Assembly: GCF_032917945.1 (NCBI RefSeq)
Contig: NZ_CP136624.1
Coordinates: 7,502,001 to 7,566,000 of the forward strand
Length of the DNA: 64,000 bases
Direction: 5' to 3'
Origin: Bradyrhizobium sp. sBnM-33
GTDB lineage: Bacteria; Pseudomonadota; Alphaproteobacteria; Rhizobiales; Xanthobacteraceae
Within the stretch, counting starts at the first letter, position 1. Each line of letters opens with the position of its first letter. Shown piece after piece: positions 1 through 9,372 of the stretch. The notes beneath the pieces are model-generated. The model ran no database searches. It was not told the DNA's origin and worked only from the letters and a program-made list of their open reading frames with translations. The position numbers and the translations under genes are program-made.

Positions 1-215
1 TGCGGGACGACCTTGCGGAACCAGATCGAGCCGAGGTCGGCGAGCTGGTCCGCCGCGTAAAACTCAAATTGCTGCGTTCGGTCTGGGAAAGCGGCTGGGG
101 CGATCCGTCGACGTTCGACGGCTGGCTCGCAAGCGATCGCCCTGATCCGCCTCCCGCGCTCATCGACGCGGCAGAACTCTACTTTAGCGGAAACTCCAAG
201 CGGGTGCGACCATGA
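1..215 (+). CDS. 3' end of an unidentified gene, coupled to the next gene
   Basis: An open frame enters from the left edge (codons begin at position 3) and ends with TGA at 213-215. Its last residues read AAELYFSGNSKRVRP. The stop overlaps the ATG of the following peptidase gene as ATGA, which normally means translational coupling within one operon. Only 71 codons are visible, rich in Arg, Asp and Trp, with no motif I can assign. Function unknown; the operon link to an exported metallopeptidase is the only clue. Confidence 0.7.
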   Translation, partial: RDDLAEPDRAEVGELVRRVKLKLLRSVWESGWGDPSTFDGWLASDRPDPPPALIDAAELYFSGNSKRVRP

Positions 216-1459
216 GGCAACTCGTTTTGTTGCTAGCGACCCTCGTTGCCTGGATGGCCACGGCGCCGGCCAAAGGAGGCGACATGAATGACCTGTCGGC
301 CCTCTACGATCGCGCGACGCTGCAATACTGGGGCAAGCGCTACCAGGCCTCCACCGGGAAGATCCTGGATCAGGTCATTGCGCCGGTTCTGCTATCGGAG
401 GAGCGGCGCGCCCTGGGCCAGGTGCAGATATTCTACCCCTTGCCCGGCGAGGATCCGCGCGCCAGCAGGCCTTTCGGCTACTATAGCGTGAGCGATCCAG
501 GCGGCGGCAAGATCGTTCTTCCTATACTGTCACTCAAATTCCTCGACGATCTCTGCATAGCCTATGCTTGGCTTCAAGTGCACAACTACAGCCTGGAGAC
601 GATTTCCGACTACGTCGCAATGCTCAAATACCAAGATCTGCCGAGCTTGCCGCCGGTGCTCCCGACGCTCGGCATCCCCGTCGACGCGCTCAGCGACAAG
701 GAGGTGGCCCAGCTCGCGCTCGGCCACTTCGTCACCGCGCGTACCTTTATCCTGGCGCACGAGCTCGGCCATCTGCGCTTTCACCACGACGGATCGAGCA
801 TTTCAAACGAGGAGCAGGCCGACGCCTTCGCGGTCGATGTGATGCAGCGCACCCCGCTGCCGGCGCTCGGCATCATGGTTTTCTTCATGGCGGACGCGCA
901 GATGGAGGACTATCCGCCACAACGAAACGCGACGCATCCCTTGAGTGCCGACCGGCTGCGCGCTCTGGCGGCGCGCCTCTCCGACCGGACGCTCGCGCTC
1001 AAGATCGCCACGCTCGGCAAGTTTCTCGCCGAACCGGACATCCAGGCCAGCATCATCGCGGTCGGCAAAGCCACGACCCCCGCCGATCTCGGTCCTCGGC
1101 GTCCGGGCGCGCCAGCGACGCTCCGGCAGTCGCCTGGGGCCACCGACCAAGCATTCAATGGCCGTTTCGTCGGGCAGTTCACACAATACTCCGACCCGGA
1201 TGAGCCGGGCGCGATCGTTGTCACCCTGCGCCGCAGCGGCAACAGCGTAACCGGCGAGTACAGCTTCGGCCTTGGTGCAGGACGGATCTCAAAAGGAATT
1301 GTCGACGGCGACACGCTGTACTTCGTCTGGGAATGGGCCACCAGCTATGGCCATGGCGCTCTCCACGCGACCGACGGCGGCGCAGGGTTCGATGGCTATT
1401 GGGGATATCAGGAGTCGCGCACCGACGCCGGCCGTTGGACCGCCCATCGTGAGAGGTAA
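212..1459 (+). CDS. exported M48-like zinc metallopeptidase
   Basis: The 415-residue product starts with a Sec-type signal peptide (LVLLLATLVAWMATAPAKG, about residues 4-23). The zinc site is visible near residue 182 as HELGH (HExxH class). A downstream EEQADAFAVD segment has the E-xxx-D spacing of gluzincins, and a THPLSADRLRAL stretch is typical of M48-like peptidases. About 100 C-terminal residues resemble no domain I recognise. It probably acts in the periplasm or on the membrane; the substrate is unknown. The start overlaps the upstream stop (ATGA), so it is probably the second gene of an operon. The family call rests on motifs only. Confidence 0.85.
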   Translation: MRQLVLLLATLVAWMATAPAKGGDMNDLSALYDRATLQYWGKRYQASTGKILDQVIAPVLLSEERRALGQVQIFYPLPGEDPRASRPFGYYSVSDPGGGKIVLPILSLKFLDDLCIAYAWLQVHNYSLETISDYVAMLKYQDLPSLPPVLPTLGIPVDALSDKEVAQLALGHFVTARTFILAHELGHLRFHHDGSSISNEEQADAFAVDVMQRTPLPALGIMVFFMADAQMEDYPPQRNATHPLSADRLRALAARLSDRTLALKIATLGKFLAEPDIQASIIAVGKATTPADLGPRRPGAPATLRQSPGATDQAFNGRFVGQFTQYSDPDEPGAIVVTLRRSGNSVTGEYSFGLGAGRISKGIVDGDTLYFVWEWATSYGHGALHATDGGAGFDGYWGYQESRTDAGRWTAHRER

Positions 1460-1777
1460 CGCCGATAACTAACGCGACGGCAATTGCGAATCGCTCTGCA
1501 AAGTGCAGGGTCCCGATTCCCTGGTTGAATTCGCAAACGCGCTATAACCTTCAGCGCGCCGAGCGCCGGCTTGAGAGAAGCACTCCATTCCTGCATTGGA
1601 AGTGGCACGCTTTCGTCACACAATGAGTCATCAGTTAGAACTATTGCGGTTGGCTAAGCACTGTGGCCTTGCTCAGTAGCCGGCACGGGATCGAATCTCC
1701 TCGCATGCGCCAGCTCCTTGAGGCCAGCTCGGCCTCGCAGAGCGGACCTGCGCGCAGCGCCTTTCATGGTCCGTTGA

Positions 1778-1886
1778 GGGTCAATCGGGTCGGTTTGGCT
1801 ATGTCCGAGCCACTTCCGCTTTACCCCTCATAACCGACGTTCGCTGCGAGGATCGGCAGATCCGAAAGGTGCCAGAAGCCGACATT
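1778..1886 (+). repeat. dispersed ~110-bp intergenic repeat, copy 1
   Basis: Starts GGGTCAATCG, contains the CACTTCCGCTTTACCCC core and ends with TCCGAAAGGTGCCA...GACATT, the pattern seen in more than 20 gaps of this window. The 1460-2072 gap holds nothing else I can identify apart from the ribosome binding site of the next gene. Confidence 0.8.
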
Positions 1887-2061
1887 ACGCGTGGCTCGCC
1901 GGTGGGGTTACTCGGGTAAGACGATGATTGCGATTGCGCTGGCAACTCGAGCCGGCGCCGATCCCAGCTAGTCTATTTCTTTGCCAGTTGGTTGGACCGG
2001 GGATGGTGTGCTGTCACAGGCTGCGGTAGGCTCGACCTGCGACTAAACACGACCCTCTTGC

Positions 2062-2067
2062 GGGAGG
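2062..2067 (+). promoter_or_regulatory. ribosome binding site selecting GTG start at 2073
   Basis: GGGAGG lies five bases before GTG at 2073. An ATG at 1992 is in frame further upstream but has no such site, and it would add 27 residues absent from the two paralogues at 22033 and 35565. Confidence 0.65.
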
Positions 2068-2072
2068 TCGAT

Positions 2073-5000
2073 GTGGACATAGCGGATTGGCTGCGCCGCC
2101 TCGGGTTGCATCAGTACGAGAGCGTGTTTCGCGACAACGACGTAGACGCGGAGACCCTGCCCAGCTTGACGGCAGAGGATCTGCGTGAACTCGGCATCAC
2201 ATCGCTGGGTCACCGCAAGAAGCTCCTCGCGGCGATCGCCGCACTATCCCCAACACTTGGCAGGCTGGAGGACGATCGCGGGCCGCCGCTAGCGGAGGCT
2301 AGCCCTTCGCGACCGTCGATTAAAAATCGCCCCGCCGAGCGCCGTCATCTGACGGTGATGTTCGTCGACCTCGTTGGTTCGACTGCCCTTTCGGTGCGCC
2401 TCGATCCCGAGGAGTTGAGGGAGATCCTTGCCGCCTACCACCAGGCGGTCGCAGCGGAGGTGGCCCGTTTCGAGGGATACATCGCCAAGCTCATGGGCGA
2501 TGGCGTGCTGGTCTATTTCGGCTGGCCGCAGGCGCATGAGGACGAGGCCGAACGTGCGGTGCGCAGCGGGCTTGCTATTGTGGAAGCCGTAGAGGGGTTA
2601 GAGAAACGAGCCGGCGCAGCTCTTTCCGCGCGCGTTGGGATTGCGACCGGGCTGGTCGTGGTCGGCGATCTGATCGGGGATGGCGCTGCCCAGGAAGAAG
2701 GGGTCGTCGGCGCCACGCCCAACCTCGCCGCGCGTCTGCAGCAGCTCGCAGAACCCGGCGGCGTGGTGATCTCCGAGAGCACACGACGCCTTCTTGGCAG
2801 CTGGTTCGCGCTCACCGACCTGGGCCCGCAACAGATCCGGGGGATCGAGTCCCCGGAACTGGCGTTCCGAGTTCTTGGCGAAGCGGCCGCCGAGGATCGG
2901 TTCGAGGCCCTGCGACGCGCGGAGGTGGGTCCATTGATCGGCCGCGAACAGGAACTCGCTCTCCTCCTCGATCGCTGGGAGATGGGCAAGGGCGGCGAAG
3001 GTCAGGTCGTCGTGTTGTCCGGCGAGGCCGGCATCGGCAAGTCTCGCATTGTCCTTGCGATGCGTGAGCGTATCCGCAACGAACCTCGGTTCCGGATCGG
3101 CTATTCCTGCTCGCCGCATCATATGGATAGCGCGCTCTGGCCCGTGTTCGTGCAGCTCCAACGGGCGGCAGGGTATCTGCGTGAAGATGCACCCTCGCTG
3201 AAGCTCGAGAAGCTGGAGCAGCTCCTCGACAAAGCGGGCGGGTTCGGCGAGGACGCGACGCCGCTGCTCGCTGACCTGATGGGGCTGCCGCTCCTTGGAC
3301 GCTACGCAGCGCCCGCTGGCACGCCGCAAGAGAAAAAGGCGCGCGTCTTTGGCATCCTCTTGGCGCAAATGGAGGGGCTCTCACGACAGCGGCCGATGCT
3401 GATGGTCCTTGAGGACGCGCATTGGCTCGATCCGACGTCGGCGGAGCTTTTCGAGCGGATGGTGGACAGGATCCGGGTTCTGCCGATACTTCTCGTCACC
3501 ACATTGCGGCCCGACGTGCCGACGCCTTGGACGAATTTCCCGCATGTTACATTCCTCAGCCTCAATCGCTTCGGGCGGCCAGCATCCCGCGCGCTTATCC
3601 AGAGTGCAGCGGGCGGACGGCAGCTTCCGCCCATCGTCATCGAAGCCATCCTCTCCCGCACTGAGGGCGTGCCGCTGTTCGTCGAGGAATTGACGAAAGC
3701 GGTCCTCGAATCGGTGATCTGGAAGACAACGGCCGGCGATGACCATCTCGAGCTCGTCGGCCCACTTCCGCCGCTGGCCATTCCGGCGACGCTGCAGGAG
3801 TCGCTCATGGCGCGCCTCGACCGCCTGGCTCCGGCACGCGAGGTGGCGCAGATCGCTGCCTGTATCGGCCGGGAGTTCGACGAGGAGATCGTCGGTGCGG
3901 TCGCGGGATACCCAAATCTGCAGCAGCTGACGGCGGTGCTCGATCAGCTATGCCGGGCGGGTCTCATCCAACGACGTGGGACGCCGCCTCATCATACGTA
4001 CAGCTTCAAACACGCGCTCGTCCGCGACGCGGCCTACGCCACCTTGCTTAAGTCACCGCGTCAGCAGCTGCATGCACATATCGCGCAAGCGATCGAGCGG
4101 TTGCGGCCGGAGATCGCGGCGGGCCAGCCCGAGATCGTCGCCCATCATTTCATCGAAGGCGGCCTGCTCGACCAAGGGGCAGTCTTTCTTCTGGCCGCCG
4201 GTCGGCTGGCAAAGGCGCGGCATGCGGTCAAAGAGGCGATCTCCCACCTTGAAACGTGCCTGCAGCTCACGGCCCGTCCTCGGGACAATGCACCATCGGC
4301 CGATCGAGGCACCGAGCGCGAGTGCCTCCTGATGTTGGGTGACTTGGCCGGCGTTGAGGACGATCTCGACAGAGCGAACGACTACTACGAGCGCGCGATG
4401 GCGCTCGGCGAGACCGATGCCGACCGCGACCGCGCGCGCAACTGCGTTCACCGCGCCCGGTACGCGGAGCGAGACGGCGCGCGTCTCGTCTTCTACGAGC
4501 ACGGCAGCGGCGAGCCGCTAATCGTATTCATCAATCCAATTGTCTACGGGCTGTCGACCTTTGAGCCGATTCTCGAGCAGCTTCGCCAGGAATTCTGTGT
4601 CATCACGGTTGACTGCCGGGGCGCCGGACGATCCGCACCTCTGGTGCGTCCTTACTCGACGCTCCAACACATGGAGGACCTCCGCGCGATCATCGAGGCC
4701 GCCGCTGCCGTCCCGATCGTCGGCGTCGGCATCTCGCGCGGCTCCAACCTGCTGATCCAGCTCGCCCATGCGCACCGTGAACTCGTCGGAAAGATTATGA
4801 CGGTGGGCACGCCGATGATGGGAGCGCTGCCGGACGGGCGGCCGGTGTTCAACCCAGATTACATGGCGCATCGTCAGGACGCCTACGCTCGGGGCGGCGT
4901 TGAGGAATTGATCCGCTTGCAAACTCGGTACGTCTACAGCGAGCCAGATGCAGAAGATTTGCGGCGGATGGCCATCGAGCGCATGTGCAAGTTGCCAACC

Positions 5001-5288
5001 GAGACGATCCTCAGCTTCTACGATCCGGATCCGGGCATGGACATCGCGCCCCTGCTCGAATCGATCGCTGTTCCGACGCTTGTCGCGCACGGCCGAGAAG
5101 ACCAGCTCGTCACCAGCGCCGCGAGCGAATTTATCGCGTCCCGCATCCCGGGCGCGCAGCTCTACATGTTTGAAGGCAAGGGGCACAACCCGATGTTCTC
5201 GGCCACGGACGAGTTTTGCGATGTGCTTCGCAATTTCATTCGCACGGGACGCGCGGAAAGAACGTCTCGAGGATCGCTGGCAGCTTGA
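2073..5288 (+). CDS. SAM domain - class III nucleotidyl cyclase - STAND ATPase - alpha/beta hydrolase fusion
   Basis: A 1071-residue signalling protein. Residues 1-60 form a SAM domain (MDIADWLRRLGLHQYE from the GTG start). Residues ~90-265 are a cyclase domain with both metal aspartates (FVDLVGST, MGDGVLVYF), the adenine lysine (IAKLMGD) and the Asn/Arg pair (NLAARL), so cAMP synthesis is plausible. A STAND/AAA_16 ATPase follows with P-loop GEAGIGKS (~317) and Walker B LMVLEDAHW (~443). Unlike the paralogues at 22033 and 35565, the long TPR tail is replaced from ~805 by an alpha/beta hydrolase with nucleophile elbow GISRG, acid GREDQ and GKGHNP histidine. Probably cytoplasmic. The architecture is read from sequence; the signal sensed and hydrolase substrate are unknown. 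Confidence 0.88.
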   Translation: MDIADWLRRLGLHQYESVFRDNDVDAETLPSLTAEDLRELGITSLGHRKKLLAAIAALSPTLGRLEDDRGPPLAEASPSRPSIKNRPAERRHLTVMFVDLVGSTALSVRLDPEELREILAAYHQAVAAEVARFEGYIAKLMGDGVLVYFGWPQAHEDEAERAVRSGLAIVEAVEGLEKRAGAALSARVGIATGLVVVGDLIGDGAAQEEGVVGATPNLAARLQQLAEPGGVVISESTRRLLGSWFALTDLGPQQIRGIESPELAFRVLGEAAAEDRFEALRRAEVGPLIGREQELALLLDRWEMGKGGEGQVVVLSGEAGIGKSRIVLAMRERIRNEPRFRIGYSCSPHHMDSALWPVFVQLQRAAGYLREDAPSLKLEKLEQLLDKAGGFGEDATPLLADLMGLPLLGRYAAPAGTPQEKKARVFGILLAQMEGLSRQRPMLMVLEDAHWLDPTSAELFERMVDRIRVLPILLVTTLRPDVPTPWTNFPHVTFLSLNRFGRPASRALIQSAAGGRQLPPIVIEAILSRTEGVPLFVEELTKAVLESVIWKTTAGDDHLELVGPLPPLAIPATLQESLMARLDRLAPAREVAQIAACIGREFDEEIVGAVAGYPNLQQLTAVLDQLCRAGLIQRRGTPPHHTYSFKHALVRDAAYATLLKSPRQQLHAHIAQAIERLRPEIAAGQPEIVAHHFIEGGLLDQGAVFLLAAGRLAKARHAVKEAISHLETCLQLTARPRDNAPSADRGTERECLLMLGDLAGVEDDLDRANDYYERAMALGETDADRDRARNCVHRARYAERDGARLVFYEHGSGEPLIVFINPIVYGLSTFEPILEQLRQEFCVITVDCRGAGRSAPLVRPYSTLQHMEDLRAIIEAAAAVPIVGVGISRGSNLLIQLAHAHRELVGKIMTVGTPMMGALPDGRPVFNPDYMAHRQDAYARGGVEELIRLQTRYVYSEPDAEDLRRMAIERMCKLPTETILSFYDPDPGMDIAPLLESIAVPTLVAHGREDQLVTSAASEFIASRIPGAQLYMFEGKGHNPMFSATDEFCDVLRNFIRTGRAERTSRGSLAA

Positions 5289-5512
5289 ATTAAAAGTCAG
5301 GGCAGCTGGCTGTGGCCAAGCGTCAGCTGAGGGCGGCGTGGCCAGCAGAGTTGACCCGTGCACTTAAGGATCGATGCGGCGAGATCGAGACCAATGCGAC
5401 TAACACTCATGGTGGACCTCCCGGGGGCAGGTCGTCCTGCGGCGAGGATCGAGATTGCCGCGCATCACTGGCATCGTCCAAACGTCACCGAAGCGCAGCA
5501 GATGTCTCAATT

Positions 5513-5620
5513 GGGTCACTTTCGGAAATTTGGCCTCGTAGCAGAGGTGTCCGGTCTGCCCTCAGAAGCGGAAATCGTCAGGTGACAAGGCAGGTCCGAA
5601 AAGTGCCAACACCTGTCATT
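5513..5620 (+). repeat. dispersed ~110-bp intergenic repeat, copy 2
   Basis: Begins GGGTCACTTT, contains GTCCGGTCTGCCCTC and ends GGTCCGAAAAGTGCCAAC...GTCATT. Its terminal TCA (5616-5618) is the reversed TGA stop codon of the convergent gene at 5616-6038. The rest of the 5289-5512 gap shows nothing recognisable. Confidence 0.8.
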
Positions 5621-6038
5621 GCTTCATCCCGGGCGCCGATGCTGTGACACCGTATATCCAAATGCCGTCCTCCGCTCCATTCTTGAAGCGTTTCATGACG
5701 CGCTGCACCGGCCATAAAATCGTGCCCGTCTTTAGGCGAACGGCAACATTGATCTCGGCGTGAGTGTCATTGTCGTCACCCTGCCACTCGCCACTATTCT
5801 GACGACGGATGACCTCGCCAACATAGGCACCGATTGCAAACAGACGTGCACCCAATTGTTGTGACAGAAGTCCACCCGCCTTAGGCTGTCCGTTCTCCGC
5901 CTGCTCCTCGAAAAATCGGTCAACTTGCTTAAGGCTTTCCAAGGTGAAATCCGCCTTATAGCCCGACTGCGAAAGCGCTCTTGATATCCACTCGGCCGAC
6001 GCGAGGGCGTCGCTCACGATTTTTAATTGAGTAGTCAT
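5616..6038 (-). CDS. conserved hypothetical protein
   Basis: A 140-residue soluble protein with no signal peptide or membrane segment. The middle has a FTLESLKQVDRFFEEQ helix, then GAYVGEVIRR and NVAVRLKTGTILWPVQRV. Such blocks recur in uncharacterised proteins of about this length in several bacterial phyla; I recognise the pattern but no assigned function. The reading frame ends inside the tail of a dispersed repeat, which supplies its TGA stop, so the C-terminus may have been trimmed or replaced when the repeat arrived. It converges on the upstream cyclase gene. Confidence 0.75.
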   Translation of the reverse strand: MTTQLKIVSDALASAEWISRALSQSGYKADFTLESLKQVDRFFEEQAENGQPKAGGLLSQQLGARLFAIGAYVGEVIRRQNSGEWQGDDNDTHAEINVAVRLKTGTILWPVQRVMKRFKNGAEDGIWIYGVTASAPGMKQ

Positions 6039-6285
6039 GTTGTTGTGGGTGCTCCGCGACCGGCAGACCCTTGCGGTTCAATAGCCAACGCAGGTGCTGC
6101 CACGGCGACCAGAAAAGCCACTGCGCACCACCAAGGTTGGAAACTGTCGAGCCTTCGCATCATTGCATTTTGGACAAGATATCAGTTTTCAGCAACCGAC
6201 TGTCCGCTAATGGGATGGTCCGGCCGTGCTCCGGCCCTGCCAGCACGAGAAGCTGGCAAGGGGCGCTCAAGACAAGGAGCACGCC

Positions 6286-7350
6286 ATGTCTCAGAAAATC
6301 AACGCAGCAATCGCCGTGATCGGCATCGATATTGGCAAAAACTCGCTCCACATCGTGGGGCATGATCACCGCGGTGCCATCGTGCTGCGGCAGAAGTGGT
6401 CACGCGGCCAGGTGGAAACGCGGCTCGCCAACCTGCCGCCGTGCTTGATCGGTATGGAGGCCTGCGTAGGCGCCCATCATCTGAGCCGCAAACTCCAGAT
6501 GCTTGGCCACGACGCCCGCCTGATGCCGGCGAAGTACGTGCGTCCGTATTCGAAGGGACAGAAGAATGACTTCCGAGATGCGGAAGCCATCGCCGAGGCG
6601 GTCCAACGCCCGACGATGAAGTTCGTCGCGACCAAGACCGCCGAACAGCTCGCCCTTCAGGCACTGCACCGCGTCCGCTATCGATTGGTCGGTCAGCGTA
6701 CCGGCGTCATCAATCAGATCCGTGCGTTCCTGCTGGAGCGGGGCATCGCCGTGCGGCAAGGCCTGCATTCCCTGCGGTTCGAGTTGCCGGGCATCTTGGC
6801 GACACGCATCGATGTGCTCTCGCCTCGCATGTCGCTCATCATCGAGGGCCTGGTGGAAGACTGGCGCCGGCTGGATCAGCGTATCGAGAGGCTATCTAGC
6901 GAGATCGAAACACTAGCCCATCAAGATGAGGCCTGCCGGCGACTGATGACGGTGCCTGGTATTGGCCCGATCATCTCGAGCGCAATGGTGGCCGCGATCG
7001 GCGCTGGAGACGTGTTCTCGAAAGGCCGCGACTTCGGCGCCTGGCTTGGACTTGTGCCGAAGCAGACATCGACCGGCGACCGCACGATCCTCGGCAGTAT
7101 ATCAAGGCGCGGCAATCGCTACCTGCGCGCGCTGTTCGTGCAAGCCGCTTGGGTTGTGCTGGTCAAGATCAGGTGTTGGGAGCGCTATGGCCTCAACTTT
7201 TGGATCCGAGCCGCCAAGAAACGATTGCATCACAACGTGCTGGCGATTGCGCTCGCTAACAAACTCGCCCGAATTGCCTGGGCGGTCCTCAACAAGGGAC
7301 GCGCCTTCGCGAGCGTCAAGACGGAGGAGACAGCGTCCCGACCTGCTTGA
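6286..7350 (+). CDS. IS110-family DEDD transposase
   Basis: 354 residues from ATG 6286, chosen because AAGGAG lies just upstream. The N-terminal RuvC-like DEDD part shows IGIDIGKN, GMEAC and the acidic pair in NDFRDAEAIAEA. The C-terminal transposase_20 region has a helix-hairpin-helix (TVPGIGPI) and the conserved GRDFGAWLGLVP and SRRGNRYLR segments, the latter near the family's catalytic serine. Length is normal and the frame is intact, so it may be active. It moves its own element by an RNA-guided recombination according to recent work on the family. Confidence 0.92.
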   Translation: MSQKINAAIAVIGIDIGKNSLHIVGHDHRGAIVLRQKWSRGQVETRLANLPPCLIGMEACVGAHHLSRKLQMLGHDARLMPAKYVRPYSKGQKNDFRDAEAIAEAVQRPTMKFVATKTAEQLALQALHRVRYRLVGQRTGVINQIRAFLLERGIAVRQGLHSLRFELPGILATRIDVLSPRMSLIIEGLVEDWRRLDQRIERLSSEIETLAHQDEACRRLMTVPGIGPIISSAMVAAIGAGDVFSKGRDFGAWLGLVPKQTSTGDRTILGSISRRGNRYLRALFVQAAWVVLVKIRCWERYGLNFWIRAAKKRLHHNVLAIALANKLARIAWAVLNKGRAFASVKTEETASRPA

Positions 7351-7645
7351 CCCTCGCGCCGTGCGCGGGGCCGTCAAGGCGCAGCCTGGCAGCAGAGAGC
7401 AAGACGTCAGGAAAGCACGACGGCCGGCCTTGACGACCCCTTGCGCGCGGCGCGTCTGCGCGCGCAGGCCGGGACGAAGGAACGACCGCCAGGCACGAAC
7501 AAAGGAACAGCGCGAAGTGAGGAGCTATCGATGACGTAACAACACCCCTTACCCGCCGAGGTCTGCGAGAAGATGAGACGACGATGGAGAATCGGTCTTC
7601 CCGACGCATGCGAACACTGGTGACCCAAATGGCCCGGTCGAGGCC
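7351..7645 (+). ncRNA. candidate guide (bridge/seek) RNA region of the IS110 element
   Basis: About 295 GC-rich non-coding bases follow the transposase inside the element. IS1111-type members of this family encode their guide RNA downstream of the transposase, so this is the expected place. No structure was computed and no guide/target pairing has been shown. Confidence 0.3.
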
Positions 7646-7790
7646 TGTCCGCTAACCAGATCACATGCGCGCTGACATCCATGATGGCCCGGAGCACTGC
7701 GCTCCAAGCAGAGGCCGGATACATTGATGCAAGACCGCATCTACCGGATCATCGAAATCTTCTTGCACCGCACGGCCGGACCATACATCA

Positions 7791-7898
7791 GGGTCAGTCG
7801 CGACAGTTTGGGGATGTCCGGTCGACTTCCGCTTTCGTCCTGCAAGCGACATCCACACCAAGCCTCGGGATGTCTCAAAGGTGCCAATAGGCGACATG
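7791..7898 (+). repeat. dispersed ~110-bp intergenic repeat, copy 3
   Basis: GGGTCAGTCGCG...GACTTCCGCTTTCGTCC...GATGTCTCAAAGGTGCCAATAGGCGACAT. The surrounding gap (7656-8572) holds no gene I can support. Open frames around 8060-8530 have odd composition and no recognisable motif. Confidence 0.8.
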
Positions 7899-8572
7899 CG
7901 CGCTTGCATTTCTTACGACGAGGAGAGCGCCACTGAGAAGGCTATAAGCAAATGTCCCGGACAATGCCGAGGCTTTGAAGATTTCTATTTTTCTGTTGTC
8001 GATTAGGAGACTGCGACAAACGGGTTGTTCTCCTTCGTTCGAGGATAGTTGCGTCCTCAATGGCCGCGAAAGCTCTTCACTCCTCGAATAGGTCGGTGCT
8101 GATGAGGATGACCGGCTCGGACGAGGCAGGCTCGCAATCGAAAAACGACGCGCATGGTTTGTTACATCTCGTTACGAGTTGCGGCCTTCTTAAGCACGAT
8201 CATAACGAGATGGCATCGCACGTTTTATGGCAGCAGCGCCGTCTTGAAGTCACCCCGCGGCTGCACCATGTTGGGGTCGTCGATGAGACGCGTAGGACTT
8301 ATCGACATCACGGTAGGCAACGCGACGCGCCTCGGCGCATCGTAACGTTCCACCACGCGACGCTGCGCGTCGCAACACATCGCTACGCAACGCTTGAGCC
8401 GCTGGGGGAAGCCCGGCGGCTCGCGCGCGTTTGGCGCGGACGCTTCCCCTCAATCGCCTGTGGCTCCGAGACGCCTACCGCAGCCAGCCGGAGGCTGAAA
8501 CCGAGGAGATCTGACAACGAGGGCGCGAGCTAGTCCTGCGCCGTCCGGTCGGTCGGTTCACGTCGGCGGGCC

Positions 8573-8821
8573 TTACTTCGATGAGTGCAAATCGCCTTGA
8601 AGCCAGCGTCCAAGGCCCTTGGACTTCATGGGGTCTTCAAACGCGGCAAAGCTCGTAAGTACCTGATTGCAGACAGCGCATTCAAACGTTTGCAAGTCGA
8701 CGCCCCGGGCGCGTGCTGGCGCGATGCTAACGAGCATCATCTGGGCCTTGCACTTCGGACAGGCGGGGCGCTCAATTGCAGCGAATGGAATGACGGACGA
8801 GAGGCATTGAGATTGGGGCAT
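8573..8821 (-). CDS. small zinc-ribbon-like protein
   Basis: 82 residues from the ATG at 8821, preceded by GAGGGA. Two CxxC knuckles (CPKC near residue 24 and CAVC near 50) predict a treble-clef or zinc-ribbon fold. The spacer includes VDLQTFEC, a signature I associate with small Bradyrhizobium zinc-ribbon proteins. Role unknown; likely a small metal-binding or nucleic-acid-associated protein. It shares a ~115-bp upstream segment with the gene at 11233-11433. Confidence 0.75.
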   Translation of the reverse strand: MPQSQCLSSVIPFAAIERPACPKCKAQMMLVSIAPARARGVDLQTFECAVCNQVLTSFAAFEDPMKSKGLGRWLQGDLHSSK

Positions 8822-8839
8822 GATGCTTCCCTCGAACAG

Positions 8840-8955
8840 GCGGGAGCGCAACACTCTCTGTCACCGGTAATGCCTGGGAGGCGGAGCGGTGATTGTCGGA
8901 GTATACGCCTCCAGGGATCTCAAACGCGAGTTAATTCGCGGATATTGGAAGGAAG
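8840..8955 (-). repeat. shared upstream module, family B, copy 1
   Basis: Nearly the same ~115 bases recur at 11409-11522. Both copies lie just upstream of, or run into the start of, a minus-strand small gene. This copy also overwrites the 3' end of a DCC-family gene, marking a rearrangement junction near 8957. Confidence 0.75.
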
Positions 8956-9205
8956 CTTGGCCGCTCGCCAAGAAGGCAAAGGAATCCGGGTGATCAGGAT
9001 CGATGCCGAGCTGCTCAGCGAGCGGACGTCCCTCGGCCAACTGGATCGGAACGAAGCGAAAATAGGCGCGGCGATCACGTTTGCTCACGAAGCGGCAGCC
9101 GCGCGAGCATAGGACGCATACGCCGTCGAACAGGATCAGGCCGTGCGGAGAGTTGATGCCGCCAGGACTTTCTGGGTCAACGACGATTGACTGCTCCGCC
9201 TGCAT
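8861..9205 (-). pseudogene. truncated DCC (DUF393) thiol-disulfide oxidoreductase-like gene
   Basis: The N-terminal half matches the DCC family: LILFDGVCVLCSRGCRFV has the DGxCxxC redox motif, followed by RAYFRFVPIQLAEG. After FAFLASG the frame enters the duplicated family-B upstream module and reads a non-homologous tail (YPRINSRLRSLEAY...). Family members are usually about 130-150 residues and have a conserved second half that is missing here. The active-site cysteines survive, but the fold is probably incomplete. ATG 9205 is the likely start; a GTG at 9220 is possible. Confidence 0.65.
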
Positions 9206-9372
9206 GGAACAAGCAAACACCCGCGGGACGGCCGGCGCAACAGGGGTGGTCGCCCCTTAGAGCCTGTCTCGAAATGGCTGCCGACCTCACTGATGACCGG
9301 GTCCCAGCTTGAGCTTGAGCGGTAACAGCACCACCTCCGAGAGGTCGATATCTCCGAAGCCGGAGAACCTTG

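Larger units (their letters stand above)
6201..7655 (+). mobile_element. IS110-family insertion sequence
   Basis: A DEDD transposase gene sits between two copies of the 10-base direct repeat TGTCCGCTAA (6201-6210 and 7646-7655), which I take as the approximate limits. The left non-coding end is short (~75-85 bases) and the right one long (~295 bases). I see no terminal inverted repeats, as expected for the family. The exact ends cannot be fixed without an empty site. Confidence 0.6.

Noticed and set aside
2598..5363. Long antisense frames opposite the first cyclase gene
   Set aside because: They are typical shadow frames of high-GC coding DNA; the plus-strand frame has clear domain motifs throughout.
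8060..8533. 157-codon open frame in the plus strand
   Set aside because: Arg/His-rich, no recognisable motif, no ribosome binding site, and overlapping frames on the other strand look equally random. A short minus-strand frame ending PRGDFKTALLP near 8231 looks somewhat protein-like but could not be extended or identified.
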